Source: Phycisphaeraceae bacterium (GTDB taxonomy: Bacteria > Planctomycetota > Phycisphaerae > Phycisphaerales > UBA1924). From it: DNA of 64,000 bases. The notes below the pieces were generated by a model that saw nothing but the letters and a program-made list of their open reading frames with translations, was not told where the DNA came from and searched no databases. The DNA is taken from contig CP060234.1 in the NCBI GenBank assembly GCA_023898685.1, positions 1,860,001 to 1,924,000 of the forward strand, in the 5' to 3' direction. The position numbers were made by a program, and so were the translations under genes. Of the stretch, positions 1-8,815 are shown in pieces; position 1 is the first letter of the stretch, and every line of letters begins with the position of its first letter.

Positions 1-2
1 CG

Positions 3-128
3 AGACCCGGGGTCGCGGTGTTCGAGACTTCGGCCCGGACGGGGGCGGGCGTGGACGAACTCGCGGCCTTCCTGCGCGAGCGTGTGGCGGCGAAGCGGGC
101 GGAGCCGGTGGACGCGGTCGCTCCATAA
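3..128 (+). CDS. C-terminal end of a P-loop GTPase (partial)
   Basis: The window opens inside a plus-strand gene. Only the last 41 codons and a TAA stop are visible. The segment VFETSARTGAGVDELAAFL looks like the G5 (SA-x-TG) loop plus the final helix of a small GTPase domain, as in HypB-, MnmE- or Era-type proteins, followed by a short charged tail. HypB is possible because 'SARTGxG' is typical of it and a nickel-type transporter lies at 11 kb, but too little is present to choose. The 5' end is outside the window. Confidence 0.5.
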   Translation, partial: RPGVAVFETSARTGAGVDELAAFLRERVAAKRAEPVDAVAP

Positions 129-497
129 TAGAAAGAGCGGATCGCGTTCGCGTCGCCGCCGGCCGACGGCGCGTGAGATCTGCCGGAAGATGGGGGAGCA
201 TCGGGCAGAAGTTCTGCCGGTGGACACAGAAGCTCACGAGAATGGGTGTGGCGGGGTCGACCGACACAATCCGCGTCGGCCTCGCGATGCCGAGCGCGCA
301 CGCGGCGTCCTGGGAAGCCCGGCCCCCGTTCAGGTCGCGGCTCCATCCGATCTGGCCTGTCCGGCCGGATGATGCAGGATTCCTCACGCTGCCGTTGGCG
401 CCGGAGCGGGGACAGGCGCACTGGGTGTCAAGCCGACGAAAGCCCGGGGGTCCCGGGCTTCCGTCGCGAACATCGGCCGGGCGCCGCGAATCACACA
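129..497. other. Intergenic region between the GTPase and a beta-helix dockerin gene
   Basis: This is about 370 bases with no credible gene; the short open frames here are GC-rich shadows. The only clear structure is the hairpin at 440-460, annotated separately, which lies just beyond the end of the minus-strand gene. I see no tRNA, repeat or recognisable promoter. Confidence 0.6.
440..460 (-). terminator. Terminator-like hairpin after the beta-helix dockerin gene
   Basis: A perfect 9-bp stem (440-448 pairs with 452-460) with a 3-nt loop sits 38 bases past the stop of the minus-strand gene ending at 498. The minus-strand T tract is poor (TCGTC), so efficiency is uncertain. Confidence 0.45.
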
Positions 498-2312
498 TCA
501 GGGGCAGCCGGCCGTGAACGACGCGATGAACAGCTGCACGTCGGCGAGGTCGAACACACCATCGCCGTTCAGGTCAACCGCGGGATCGTGCGAACTGAAG
601 CCGGTGATGAAGGCGCCGATGTCGGTGAGGTCGAGCACACCATCGCCGTTGAAGTCGACCGGGCATGAGCCGCCGGTGGCCACGACGCAGGCCGAGAACT
701 CGGAGGTGTTGCCGGTTGCGATGTCGGTGGCGGTGGCGGTGACGACCCAGTCGGTGGGCACGACACCCGCGACGGTGTCGTCGATCGGCGCGACGCCGAG
801 GGGATCGGTCGCGACGAAGAAGTGGCCGAGGAAGAGTTCGCCCTCGCCGTGTCCGGATTCGTCGCACGCCGGGCTGGCGAAGAGCTCGACGCGGTAGGCC
901 GAGTTCGGGGCCGAGGGGAGCTGGCCGGTGACGTGTGTGCCGCCGAGCGAGGTCGTGGCGGTATCGATGACGGGGTAGTTCTGGAGCCCGTTCGCGCCGG
1001 CGTCGGCATCGAGCGGGTCGTTGGGCGTCACGCCGAACCAGGTGACCCCGTTGTTGCCGAGGTCGATACCGAGGTCGTTGTTGCCATAGATCGAGTTGCC
1101 CGAGATCTCGATGCCCTGCATCGGGCTCTCGAGGATGATGCCATAGAGCAAGTGGCCCGCAATCACGTTGCCGTCGCCCGGTGAGATTCCGCCGATGGTG
1201 ACGTTCGTGAGCGGGTTGTTGAGGTAGTTCTCGCCGTACACGCCGAAGACGGACCCGAGCACCGGCTCGTCGTTGGCATTGAGGCCGATGGTGTTGCCGG
1301 TGATCGTGATGTCGCCGCCGGTCCCGTTGAGGTAGATGGCCTGGCCGAACAGCAGGCCCTGGGCGTGCGGTCCTATTCCGATGCCGAGGATGCCGGCGAT
1401 GCGGTTGTTGCGGATGATCGTGCCGGTGTTGACGCCGTAGAACCCGATGCCCTGGGTCGAGGCGTCGCTGCCGGACGACATCCCGTCGGGCGTGGTGCCG
1501 ATCCAGTTGTTCTCGACGATCGTGCCCTCGGAATCGAACAGTTCGACGGTTGTGCCGCCCGGGTAGCCCTCGCCGCTGTGCGTGCCGTAGCCGGTGATGA
1601 AGTTCCGCTCGGCCGTGGTCGGGCCGCCGACGCGGTTGTCGATCGCGGGCCCGGTTCCAAAGTCGCTCACGAATCCCTGGATACGAACACGCTGCACGGT
1701 GTTGCCGACGACGATGTTGTTGTTTGACCGGTCGACCTTGATCGTGCCACCCTTGTTGCCCTGGCCGGGCTCGGTCCCTCCGATGAGGTTGTTGGTCGCG
1801 TCGAAGAGCGAGATGTTGGTCGTGCCGGTGCAGCCCTGGATGACGTTATCGGGCCCCGAGGCGTTGATGCTGGTGTTGTCGAAGCCGATGAGCGTCGAGT
1901 GGCCCGCGTTGAGATAGATCTCGGCGCCGAAGACCGCGACCTCGGCTCCGTCGGGGTTGGTGTCGCCCGTGAAGGCGGTCTGCGACGAGCCGTCGATCGT
2001 GACCTCGTCGAACGCGCGCAGATTGCCGCCCTGAATCACCGCGCGACCGGGCCAGAGCCACTGCATGGGCCAATCGGCCTGCGGGATGGCGAACTCGATC
2101 GTCTGGTGTCCCGGCGTGTTGTTGGTGGCGATCATGGCCTCGGCGAACGACACGAGCCCGTCCGGGCCGGGCAGATCGGAGATGACACCCGTGAAGAAGT
2201 CGATGTCAACGGCATTCGAGGCGGTGGTCACCGTCACGGTCTGGGCCGAAGCGAGGCCGGCAGCCGAGGCAACGAGGCCGGCGGCGAGGTGGATGCTCAA
2301 CGACTTCTTCAT
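498..2312 (-). CDS. Secreted right-handed beta-helix protein with GC-type dockerin
   Basis: The 604-residue protein starts with a signal peptide (MKKSLSIHLAAGLVASAAGL, cleavage near ASAQ). The body has repeated GN-x-I / NN-x-I turns typical of right-handed parallel beta-helix proteins. It ends in the 'GNNDLGIDLG ... NDPLDADAGANGLQN' block common in bacterial beta-helix surface proteins. The last 55 residues are a dockerin with two intact Ca-binding-type loops (DFNGDGVLDLTD and DLNGDGVFDLAD), a Cys before the first and a terminal GCP. The ATG at 2312 was chosen because GGGAGA lies 6-7 nt upstream and a signal peptide follows directly; a longer frame reaching 2453 has neither. The role is probably extracellular or cell-surface; the substrate is unknown. 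Confidence 0.85.
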   Translation of the reverse strand: MKKSLSIHLAAGLVASAAGLASAQTVTVTTASNAVDIDFFTGVISDLPGPDGLVSFAEAMIATNNTPGHQTIEFAIPQADWPMQWLWPGRAVIQGGNLRAFDEVTIDGSSQTAFTGDTNPDGAEVAVFGAEIYLNAGHSTLIGFDNTSINASGPDNVIQGCTGTTNISLFDATNNLIGGTEPGQGNKGGTIKVDRSNNNIVVGNTVQRVRIQGFVSDFGTGPAIDNRVGGPTTAERNFITGYGTHSGEGYPGGTTVELFDSEGTIVENNWIGTTPDGMSSGSDASTQGIGFYGVNTGTIIRNNRIAGILGIGIGPHAQGLLFGQAIYLNGTGGDITITGNTIGLNANDEPVLGSVFGVYGENYLNNPLTNVTIGGISPGDGNVIAGHLLYGIILESPMQGIEISGNSIYGNNDLGIDLGNNGVTWFGVTPNDPLDADAGANGLQNYPVIDTATTSLGGTHVTGQLPSAPNSAYRVELFASPACDESGHGEGELFLGHFFVATDPLGVAPIDDTVAGVVPTDWVVTATATDIATGNTSEFSACVVATGGSCPVDFNGDGVLDLTDIGAFITGFSSHDPAVDLNGDGVFDLADVQLFIASFTAGCP

Positions 2313-2510
2313 GGCTTTCTCCCTGCCCGAAACGGGGCGGTATGGATATGCGGTTTGCGGCTGAATAGCCGTCTCCGCACGAATAGAGAGGTCAGCATCC
2401 ATTGAGATACGCCCGAGTAGGAAGAAATCTGCTGCGGTCAAGAAAGACACCACCCGGTCGACGGGTGGTGTACTGGCCCTCGCGGCCGCGTTGGTTGGAT
2501 TGTGACCGGG

Positions 2511-3455
2511 TCAGGGGCAGCCGGTTGTGAACGCAACGACAAAGGCGTTGACGTCGCCGAGGTCGAGCAGGCCGTTGCCGTCAAGGTCGGCCAACGCGTC
2601 CTGGCCCGCGAACGCGGTCACGAACGTGTTGATGTCCGCGAGGTCGAGGATGCCGAACGGCTCGGCGAGGTCGGCGGCGCAGGGCGTGGCGACCGCATCG
2701 GGCTCGGGCGGGGCGTCGTGGCTGTCCGTCCAGTTCGCGAGCAGTGTCTCGTAGTCGTCGCGGTCAGACTGGTTGTCGGCGGTGAAATCGCCGGCCATCG
2801 GCCCGATGTGCTCCCCGAGCAGGTGGAATGGGTCGTACTGGCTCGCCAGGATCGCGTAGTCGTCCTCGTCGACCTTGCCGTCGAGGTTGGCGTCGCCGCG
2901 GGCGAACTCCTCGATCAGTTCAGAGGAGAACATCGGCGTGCCTTGCGGGGCTTGGTCGCCGATGGCGGGCGCGTCGCCCGCAGAAGGGAAGACGGTCACC
3001 AGATCAAACAGCTCAACGGGATCTGGAAAGCCCACGGGGAGGGGCAACTCGGGGAATGTGGGGTGGCGGCTGTCGTAGATGAGCTCGGCGAGCCCCGCGG
3101 CCTCGGTTCCCATGAAGACTCGGCCGACGAACCCGCTGTTGATGTACACGTCGCAGTCGGTATCAAACATGCTGCCCGCAAACATGGTGTCGAACCCGGA
3201 AACGTCGCGGTAGTCGATCTGCACGGTGAACTTGTAATCATCGAGTCGGTACACACCGCCGTAGTAGACGTGGCCGAACCGTGAGTGAACCCGGAACTCG
3301 GCGTGGCCGATGGACTGGCCGGCCGCCCAGGGGGCGCCCGGGTCGACCCGGAACACGGCGCGGATGCGGTAATCGGCGTTGTTCTGGGCGTAGCCGGCCG
3401 TCGTGATGGCCGCGAGGGTCAGGAGGGTGACGCTCCGCTTGAAGCCGGTCGACAT
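2511..3455 (-). CDS. Secreted protein with two different dockerin-type modules
   Basis: The 314-residue protein has a signal peptide (residues 1-23, ending GYAQ) and an unrecognised domain (about 25-185). Residues about 187-243 resemble the ordinary planctomycete type-I-like dockerin (GDANLDGKVDEDDY and a second DRDDY loop ending LLANW). Residues about 259-314 are a GC-type dockerin (CAADLAEPFGILDL, then DLDGNGLLDLGD, ending TTGCP). The ATG at 3455 precedes the signal peptide, with GGAGGT 16 nt upstream and a weaker AGCGAG nearer. The neighbours are other dockerin proteins on the same strand. The N-terminal domain's function is unknown. Confidence 0.8.
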   Translation of the reverse strand: MSTGFKRSVTLLTLAAITTAGYAQNNADYRIRAVFRVDPGAPWAAGQSIGHAEFRVHSRFGHVYYGGVYRLDDYKFTVQIDYRDVSGFDTMFAGSMFDTDCDVYINSGFVGRVFMGTEAAGLAELIYDSRHPTFPELPLPVGFPDPVELFDLVTVFPSAGDAPAIGDQAPQGTPMFSSELIEEFARGDANLDGKVDEDDYAILASQYDPFHLLGEHIGPMAGDFTADNQSDRDDYETLLANWTDSHDAPPEPDAVATPCAADLAEPFGILDLADINTFVTAFAGQDALADLDGNGLLDLGDVNAFVVAFTTGCP

Positions 3456-3853
3456 GATTCGCTCGCTTTCTACCTCCGGCCGCGGGCGCGGCGCGGGGAT
3501 CGGTTGGGCGGCCACCGGTTGCCGCCGAGACAACTCGGCGTGCACACGGGGTAGCAATCTTGCAACAGGAGTGAGAGCGCTCGCGCGAGATACACGCGCC
3601 GTTGGTCTTTGCTCACAATCGCGGTGTGACCCCGGACCGTCTTTCCGTCGTTTGCGCGTCCGCGCCGTGCAGAGGCACGAGAAAGCGGCGTCGAAGGGTG
3701 TGGTGACCGGATCGCGCGCGGTTTCCGCGTTCCGGCGCGCTGTCCTCGTCCGGCCGGTAAGCCACGATGGCACTGCTGCCGCTGAAAACAGACGATGGAG
3801 CGCGATCAGCCGGACCTATCGACTGCGTGAAGGCACGCCGAAGTGCGGCGAAG
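3456..3853. other. Intergenic region upstream of the double-dockerin gene
   Basis: These roughly 400 bases lie between the end of the subtilase gene (stop at 3854) and the start of the 2511-3455 gene. No credible gene is seen on either strand. A 7-bp hairpin (3523-3529 with 3534-3540) would lie in the 5' leader of the downstream gene. I could not identify a convincing -35/-10 pair or a strong terminator. Confidence 0.5.
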
Positions 3854-5293
3854 TCATGGACAGCCGGCGATGAAGGACTGCACGAAGAACAGCAGGTCGC
3901 CCAGGTCCCACACCCCCCGCGGAGCGACGTAGTCCACACCCTCGTCGTGTGCCACGAAGAGCGTGATGAATGCCTCGATGTCGGCGAGATCAGTGACTCC
4001 GTCGTCTGTGAGATCGGCGAAGCAGGGACCGGGCCAGGCGGTCGCCGCGGCGACGTCGAGCATCCCCTTCCCGAGCGCGTTGTCGGGCAGACCGGGATTC
4101 TGGTCGCGGATATCGATGGCCGCATGGTTGGCCATCTGTCTGAAATCGGTCCAGCGCCGGATAGTCCCCTTCTCGATGAGCAGGGCGGCCGTGCCCGCGA
4201 CGAGCGGCACCGCCGCACTCGTCCCGCTGGCTTCGCCGAATCCGCCCGGCACGGGGCCCGTGATGTCGATGCCCGGGGCGGCGAGGAGGAGATCGTTGCC
4301 CCCCGAGCCGTCCGAGTAGTTGCTGAAGTCGGCTTTCACGCCCCCCAGATCGACCGCCGCGATGCCGGCGCACTTGTTGTTGCCCGCCGGGAACTCCGGT
4401 GTCGCGGCGTTCTGGTTCCCCGCCGCGGCGACGACGATGACGCCACGAGCCGACGCGTCGTCCACCGCGCGCTCGACGATCCGCACTTGCGCGATCGATC
4501 CGAGACTCAGGTTGACCACGTCGGCCCCATGATCCACCGCGTAGTACACCGCCTTCGCGAGCGTGAACGCGTTGGAGAACCCCTCGTCGTCGAGCGCCCG
4601 GATCGGCATGAGCATCGCATCGGGCGCGACCATGTGGGCGATCCCCGTGACCCACGTCCCGTGCCCGACCATCTCGTCGACCATCCCGTCACCGTCGTCG
4701 TTGATGCCGTTGCCGACGTCCTGGATATCGCCCGGCGCGCCGACGAAGCTGGCCGCGGCCGGGTCGATGAGGCCCAGGAACATCGGGTTCGTCGTATCGA
4801 GCCCGGTGTCGATGATGGCGATCGTGGTCCCCGCGCCGGTCGCGGTGTCGTGGGCGGTGCTCAGCCCGATGGTGTCCCACACGGGCTGGGCGCCGAACTG
4901 CGCCGGTGCGACGCCGAAGAAGAGCGACCTCGTGCTCGGGCCCGCGTCCCCTGTGTCATAGTTGAGCTCGGAGTGATCGACATCGGGGTCGGCGACGAAG
5001 AGCAGCTCGAACTGTTCGTTCGTCATCGCGGGCTGGAACGAGACGAGGTGGATGTTCCTCGACTCGATCGAGTCGCGCAGCGTGAACCCGTACCGGTTCA
5101 GGATCGTCTGGATGTCTACACCCGGGAGCAGCTCGAGCACGCCCTCATCGAACCGGGGGTCGCCCCCCGCCGGGGGTTCGTAGTCGGTCGCGCCCGCAGT
5201 GGCGAGCAGGAGCGCGGCCGCCCCGATTCCCACGCGAACGACGAGACGGCGGCGCGAGGCGTGCGGTTGAGGTGTCGGTCGATGCTGTGCCAT
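3854..5293 (-). CDS. Exported subtilisin-like (S8) serine peptidase with GC-type dockerin
   Basis: The 479-residue protein carries a complete S8 triad: Asp162 (IAIIDTGLD), His211 (GHGTWVTG) and Ser359 (SGTSAAVP), with oxyanion Asn293 (AAAGNQ). The N-terminus has an Arg cluster then a hydrophobic stretch (SRRRLVVRVGIGAAALLL), resembling a Sec or possibly Tat export signal. Residues about 37-135 could be an inhibitor-like propeptide. The last 57 residues are a GC-type dockerin ending IAGCP. The start is 1 base past the stop of the upstream CHAT gene, so the two are almost certainly co-transcribed and probably translationally coupled. This places an extracytoplasmic protease under the same ECF sigma unit (3854-9376). 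It is the last gene of that unit. Confidence 0.9.
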   Translation of the reverse strand: MAQHRPTPQPHASRRRLVVRVGIGAAALLLATAGATDYEPPAGGDPRFDEGVLELLPGVDIQTILNRYGFTLRDSIESRNIHLVSFQPAMTNEQFELLFVADPDVDHSELNYDTGDAGPSTRSLFFGVAPAQFGAQPVWDTIGLSTAHDTATGAGTTIAIIDTGLDTTNPMFLGLIDPAAASFVGAPGDIQDVGNGINDDGDGMVDEMVGHGTWVTGIAHMVAPDAMLMPIRALDDEGFSNAFTLAKAVYYAVDHGADVVNLSLGSIAQVRIVERAVDDASARGVIVVAAAGNQNAATPEFPAGNNKCAGIAAVDLGGVKADFSNYSDGSGGNDLLLAAPGIDITGPVPGGFGEASGTSAAVPLVAGTAALLIEKGTIRRWTDFRQMANHAAIDIRDQNPGLPDNALGKGMLDVAAATAWPGPCFADLTDDGVTDLADIEAFITLFVAHDEGVDYVAPRGVWDLGDLLFFVQSFIAGCP

Positions 5294-5294
5294 C

Positions 5295-8102
5295 TCACAC
5301 TCCCAGGTACACGAAGTTTGACCAGAATGCGGGGTGAATTCCAGATTCGATCTGCGAACGCTGGGCAGATACCAGAGATCGACGCATCCCGCTCGGGTCC
5401 CGTTGCCCGTCCAACGCCCGATACATCTCGCTCATCAGGCCGCGCGTGGTTGCATCGTGCGCACTCCAGAGGCTCATCACCAGCCCTCGTGCCCCCGCGG
5501 CGAGGAAGCCGCGTCCGAAGCCGAACAATTCCTCGCCGGCTTCCATCGAATTGCGACCCGTGTCACACCCGCTGAGAACGACAACCGAGCCCGGCAACCG
5601 CCACGAGAGCACGTCGCGCACCGTGATCCACCGGTCGGCGAGCTTGAGCCCCGCCGCGAGGGGGTTCGAGGGGGGAAACGCGCCGTGACAGGCGAGATGG
5701 AGCACGCCCGCGGAGGCCGCGTGCGCGCGGGCGGCCTCGCTGGTGGCGCCGTCGCCCACGATCACCGTGGCGTCGGGCACGGTGTCGCGCAACGCCCACG
5801 CCTCGGCCTCGATCTCCGGGGCGATCTGGTCGGGCACCGCCAGCACGCAGACACCCCGGTCGCCGGTCGTGCCGGTCCCACGGAGCAATGGCAGCACGCT
5901 CGCGGTCGGCAGGAGGAGGGGCTCGATCCGTTCGATCAGCGCGTGCGAGCCGTCGTGCAGCGCCGCAAAGGGCACGGCGTGCAGGGGCCCGGCCGGCACG
6001 ATGGCCACCTGCGTAGCCCCGTCGAGATCCGCGGTCAGCGGCCTCCAGATGAGTTCGTAGAGCGACGCCAGCGCCGCGCGGCACGCCGAGGCCCGGCGGT
6101 CCGTCGCCGCGTTGATGGGGCCACGCATCAGGCCCCGCCTGATCTGGAACAGCACGTCCTGGATCGCCTCGTCGATCTCCTCCGTGTTGCCGGGAAGTCG
6201 GGTCTCGCTGACCTGCCCGTTTCGCACGACGAACGCGCGCATCGATTCGCCGTCGCTCCAGTAGCTGACCAGGGCCTGCCCGCCGTTGAGCTCGGCGGCG
6301 ATGCGTCCGAACGGTTCCGGCACGCCGAGCAGTTCGCGGATACGACGCGACGCGTGCAGTCTGGTTTCGAGCGCCGTCACCCGATCCTCGGACCGCTGGA
6401 GGCGATCCAACCACTCGGTGTGGGCGGGCCCGCCGGCGGTGGGATCCAGACCCGTGTACACCGCGTTCAGTTCGGCACGGGCGGACGCCAGATCACGCAG
6501 CAGACGTCGGGTGGCACCGTCTTCGGCCTCGGCAGCGGCGTCGAGCTCGGAACCACCCCCGAGCAGGTCAAGCAGTGTCCGCCCCCGTGCCCGCTCCGTC
6601 GTCTCGAACGCCTCGATCACCGCGCCCGATTCGAGCAGCAAGCCGACCGCTTGCTCGTAGACCGCCCGGCTGCCCCCGACGAGGCCCGCCCGGAACCGCG
6701 AGCCTTGCAGGGTGCCCCGGATGCGTTCGATGAGGTCGATCGCCGCGCGGGTATCGCCGATGGCGCCGTCGGTGTTCCCCGCGCCTCGCCTCGCGACCGC
6801 TCGTTTCCAGAGGATCTCGGAGTGGTAGATCGGCAGGCCCAGCGTTGACGCCGTGTGCATCGCGCTGGTCAGCAACGCCTCGGCGTCTGTGTGCTCGCCC
6901 CGGGCGATCATGATGTCCGCCCGGGTCACCTCGCACAGCAGCATGTCGCTCTGGCGACCGTCCAGTTGGGCCGCGGCCGAATCAACCGCCTCAGAGGCCT
7001 CGGCCCATGCACCACGGGTGAGGTCGAGTCGCGCCCGGTGCAGCCGGGCCAGGGCCCAACCGGCTTCATTGCCGGCTTGCCGATTCAGAAGAGCCGCGCG
7101 GTCGAGGGCTTCGGTCGCGCCCTCCGGGTCGCGCGAGCCGAGCAGCCGGCCCATGCCGCTGAGCGCCCGGGCCTGCTCCTGCACCGATCCGGCCCGTTGG
7201 AGCAACTCCCCCGCTCGGCGATAGTTCGCGATCGCGTCGTTGACCAAGCCAGTGGCGGCGTACACGTCGGCCTGTTCGGTCAGGATGCGGCCCAGCTCGC
7301 CGTACGCCTCGTCCTCCTCGAAGAACCGGCGGGCCGTCTCGAACTGTTCGATCGCGGCCGAGAGCCGCCCCTGTCGACCGTACAGGTCCGCGAGGTTGCC
7401 CCGCACGAGTGCCGCCGCCCGTGTCACTCCGATCGACTCGAACGCCTCGGCGCTGCGGGTGAAGCCCGCCTCCGCGTCTTCGAACCGCCCGACGTCTAGC
7501 AGGGCCTCCGCCCGCCCGCTCTCGATCTGCGCCCGCGTCGCCGGATCGTGCTCGCGCATCACTAGCGCCCGATCGAACATCTCGATCGCCGCGGCGGCGT
7601 CGCCCTTCATGCGGGTCACGATGGCGGCGTTGCACAGGGCCTGGACCGCGAACTCGGTCTGCCCGGTCGCGGTGAACGCCCGCTCGGCCGCGAGGGCCGA
7701 CTCGAGCGCCTCCGCGAGCCGCCCGAGCATCGCGTGCGCGTGCACCAGGACCATCTGGGCCCGGGCCAGCTCGGTCTGATCCCCGATCGACTCGGCCACC
7801 GCGACCGCTTCGACTGCCGTGCGCACCGCTTCCTCGAATCGCGTCGCGTAGTTGAGCGCGTGGGCGTGGACGGAACCCAATCTCGCGCGGACTTTGGCGG
7901 ATCCGTGCAGATCCACGAGCCGCCCGATGAACTCGATCGCGTCCAGGGCCCCGTCGAGATCTCGGACCACGAGCATCCTGATGTCATCGAGACATCCGAG
8001 GAGCAACTCCGCGTCGAGCGGCCCGAACGACGCGGCGTCAATCTTGCCAGCGGACGAGGACGCCGCCTGAAGGATCTGTTCGAGTAGCCCGGGTATGGTC
8101 AT
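5295..8102 (-). CDS. TPR-CHAT caspase-like protease
   Basis: The 935-residue protein has no signal peptide. Residues about 70-460 are tandem TPR-like helix pairs (for example LVHAHAMLGRLAEALESALA). Residues about 600-935 form a CHAT domain of the caspase-like C14 fold. The predicted dyad is intact: His806 in LHLACHG and Cys846 in VVLSGCDTG. Family members include separase-like proteases and the Csx29 subunit of Craspase, where TPRs sense a signal and the CHAT domain cuts a partner. Its position between an anti-sigma-like gene (46 bp upstream) and a secreted subtilase (1 bp downstream) suggests a regulatory protease of this operon. That the anti-sigma-like protein is the substrate is inference. 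Confidence 0.93.
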   Translation of the reverse strand: MTIPGLLEQILQAASSSAGKIDAASFGPLDAELLLGCLDDIRMLVVRDLDGALDAIEFIGRLVDLHGSAKVRARLGSVHAHALNYATRFEEAVRTAVEAVAVAESIGDQTELARAQMVLVHAHAMLGRLAEALESALAAERAFTATGQTEFAVQALCNAAIVTRMKGDAAAAIEMFDRALVMREHDPATRAQIESGRAEALLDVGRFEDAEAGFTRSAEAFESIGVTRAAALVRGNLADLYGRQGRLSAAIEQFETARRFFEEDEAYGELGRILTEQADVYAATGLVNDAIANYRRAGELLQRAGSVQEQARALSGMGRLLGSRDPEGATEALDRAALLNRQAGNEAGWALARLHRARLDLTRGAWAEASEAVDSAAAQLDGRQSDMLLCEVTRADIMIARGEHTDAEALLTSAMHTASTLGLPIYHSEILWKRAVARRGAGNTDGAIGDTRAAIDLIERIRGTLQGSRFRAGLVGGSRAVYEQAVGLLLESGAVIEAFETTERARGRTLLDLLGGGSELDAAAEAEDGATRRLLRDLASARAELNAVYTGLDPTAGGPAHTEWLDRLQRSEDRVTALETRLHASRRIRELLGVPEPFGRIAAELNGGQALVSYWSDGESMRAFVVRNGQVSETRLPGNTEEIDEAIQDVLFQIRRGLMRGPINAATDRRASACRAALASLYELIWRPLTADLDGATQVAIVPAGPLHAVPFAALHDGSHALIERIEPLLLPTASVLPLLRGTGTTGDRGVCVLAVPDQIAPEIEAEAWALRDTVPDATVIVGDGATSEAARAHAASAGVLHLACHGAFPPSNPLAAGLKLADRWITVRDVLSWRLPGSVVVLSGCDTGRNSMEAGEELFGFGRGFLAAGARGLVMSLWSAHDATTRGLMSEMYRALDGQRDPSGMRRSLVSAQRSQIESGIHPAFWSNFVYLGV

Positions 8103-8148
8103 GACGCCGCTCGTCGGTCACGGAGATCTGGGTTGAATGAACTCGGAA

Positions 8149-8748
8149 TCAGGGCAGGTTGAGTGGGCCGGCCTCGACACGAACATCGCCACGCTCAAGG
8201 ACGATCGTGTACGAGCCGTTGGGCAGTTCGATCTTGAATGAGCCGTCCGCCGCGGCTTCGACCCGCGCGGGCTCTTCCCCGCCCGCGCGCACGAAGCCGA
8301 GCACCCATCCGTCGGAATCTTCGGCGGCGATCTGACCGCGGAGCATCGAGCTGTCGGCGTGCCCGGGATGGATCTCGAGATCGAGCTCGCAGGGCTCGGC
8401 CGAGAACGCGACCTGGGCGACGTCCGCCACGCCGCGGAAACCCGCGATCGCCGGTGAGAGTCGGCTGTCAAAATCGAGCGATGCGAGAATCGTGCGCACC
8501 CCCTCTGCCACCCGATCGACCAGCCCCGGCCGGCTCAGGCGGAGCGAACGCTTGGCCTGTTCGAGCGCACCGGGGCTCGGTGTTGCCCCGTGTTCGGCAC
8601 GCAGGAACGCCGCGAGACGTTCCATCTCCTCGAGCGCGGCACGCCACTCGGGTCGTGCGGCGATCCTGTCGCGAAGCAGGCTGGCCTCGGTCTCGCCCAT
8701 GTCTCCCGAGACAAGGGATGCGATGTCGTGGATCGTTACGTCGTTCAC
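8149..8748 (-). CDS. Anti-sigma-factor-like protein with C-terminal beta domain
   Basis: The 199-residue cytosolic protein is encoded directly after the ECF sigma gene. Residues about 4-52 (HDIASLVSGDMGETEASLL, then RPEWRAALEEMERL) have the length, helix pattern and opening 'HDxxxLVxGDM' of anti-sigma domains of the zf-HC2/ASD type, but the usual CxxC is replaced by RPEW, so zinc is probably not bound. A linker (about 53-100) leads to a beta-rich region resembling carboxypeptidase-regulatory-like domains (ADGSFKIELPNGSYTIVLE). No membrane segment is present, unlike many anti-sigmas. The GTG at 8748 was chosen because AAGAAGGGG lies 7 nt upstream; longer readings run back towards the sigma gene. 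Anti-sigma function is inferred from position and pattern. Confidence 0.7.
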   Translation of the reverse strand: MNDVTIHDIASLVSGDMGETEASLLRDRIAARPEWRAALEEMERLAAFLRAEHGATPSPGALEQAKRSLRLSRPGLVDRVAEGVRTILASLDFDSRLSPAIAGFRGVADVAQVAFSAEPCELDLEIHPGHADSSMLRGQIAAEDSDGWVLGFVRAGGEEPARVEAAADGSFKIELPNGSYTIVLERGDVRVEAGPLNLP

Positions 8749-8815
8749 GGGTTGGCCCCTTCTTCGCACATGAGCGGCGCGGCCTGCTCCAGATACATCG
8801 TCTCGAGCGCCCTCG

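Noticed and set aside
3767..5575. Open frame of 602 codons on the plus strand over the subtilase
   Set aside because: It is antisense to a gene with an intact catalytic triad; composition indicates a shadow.
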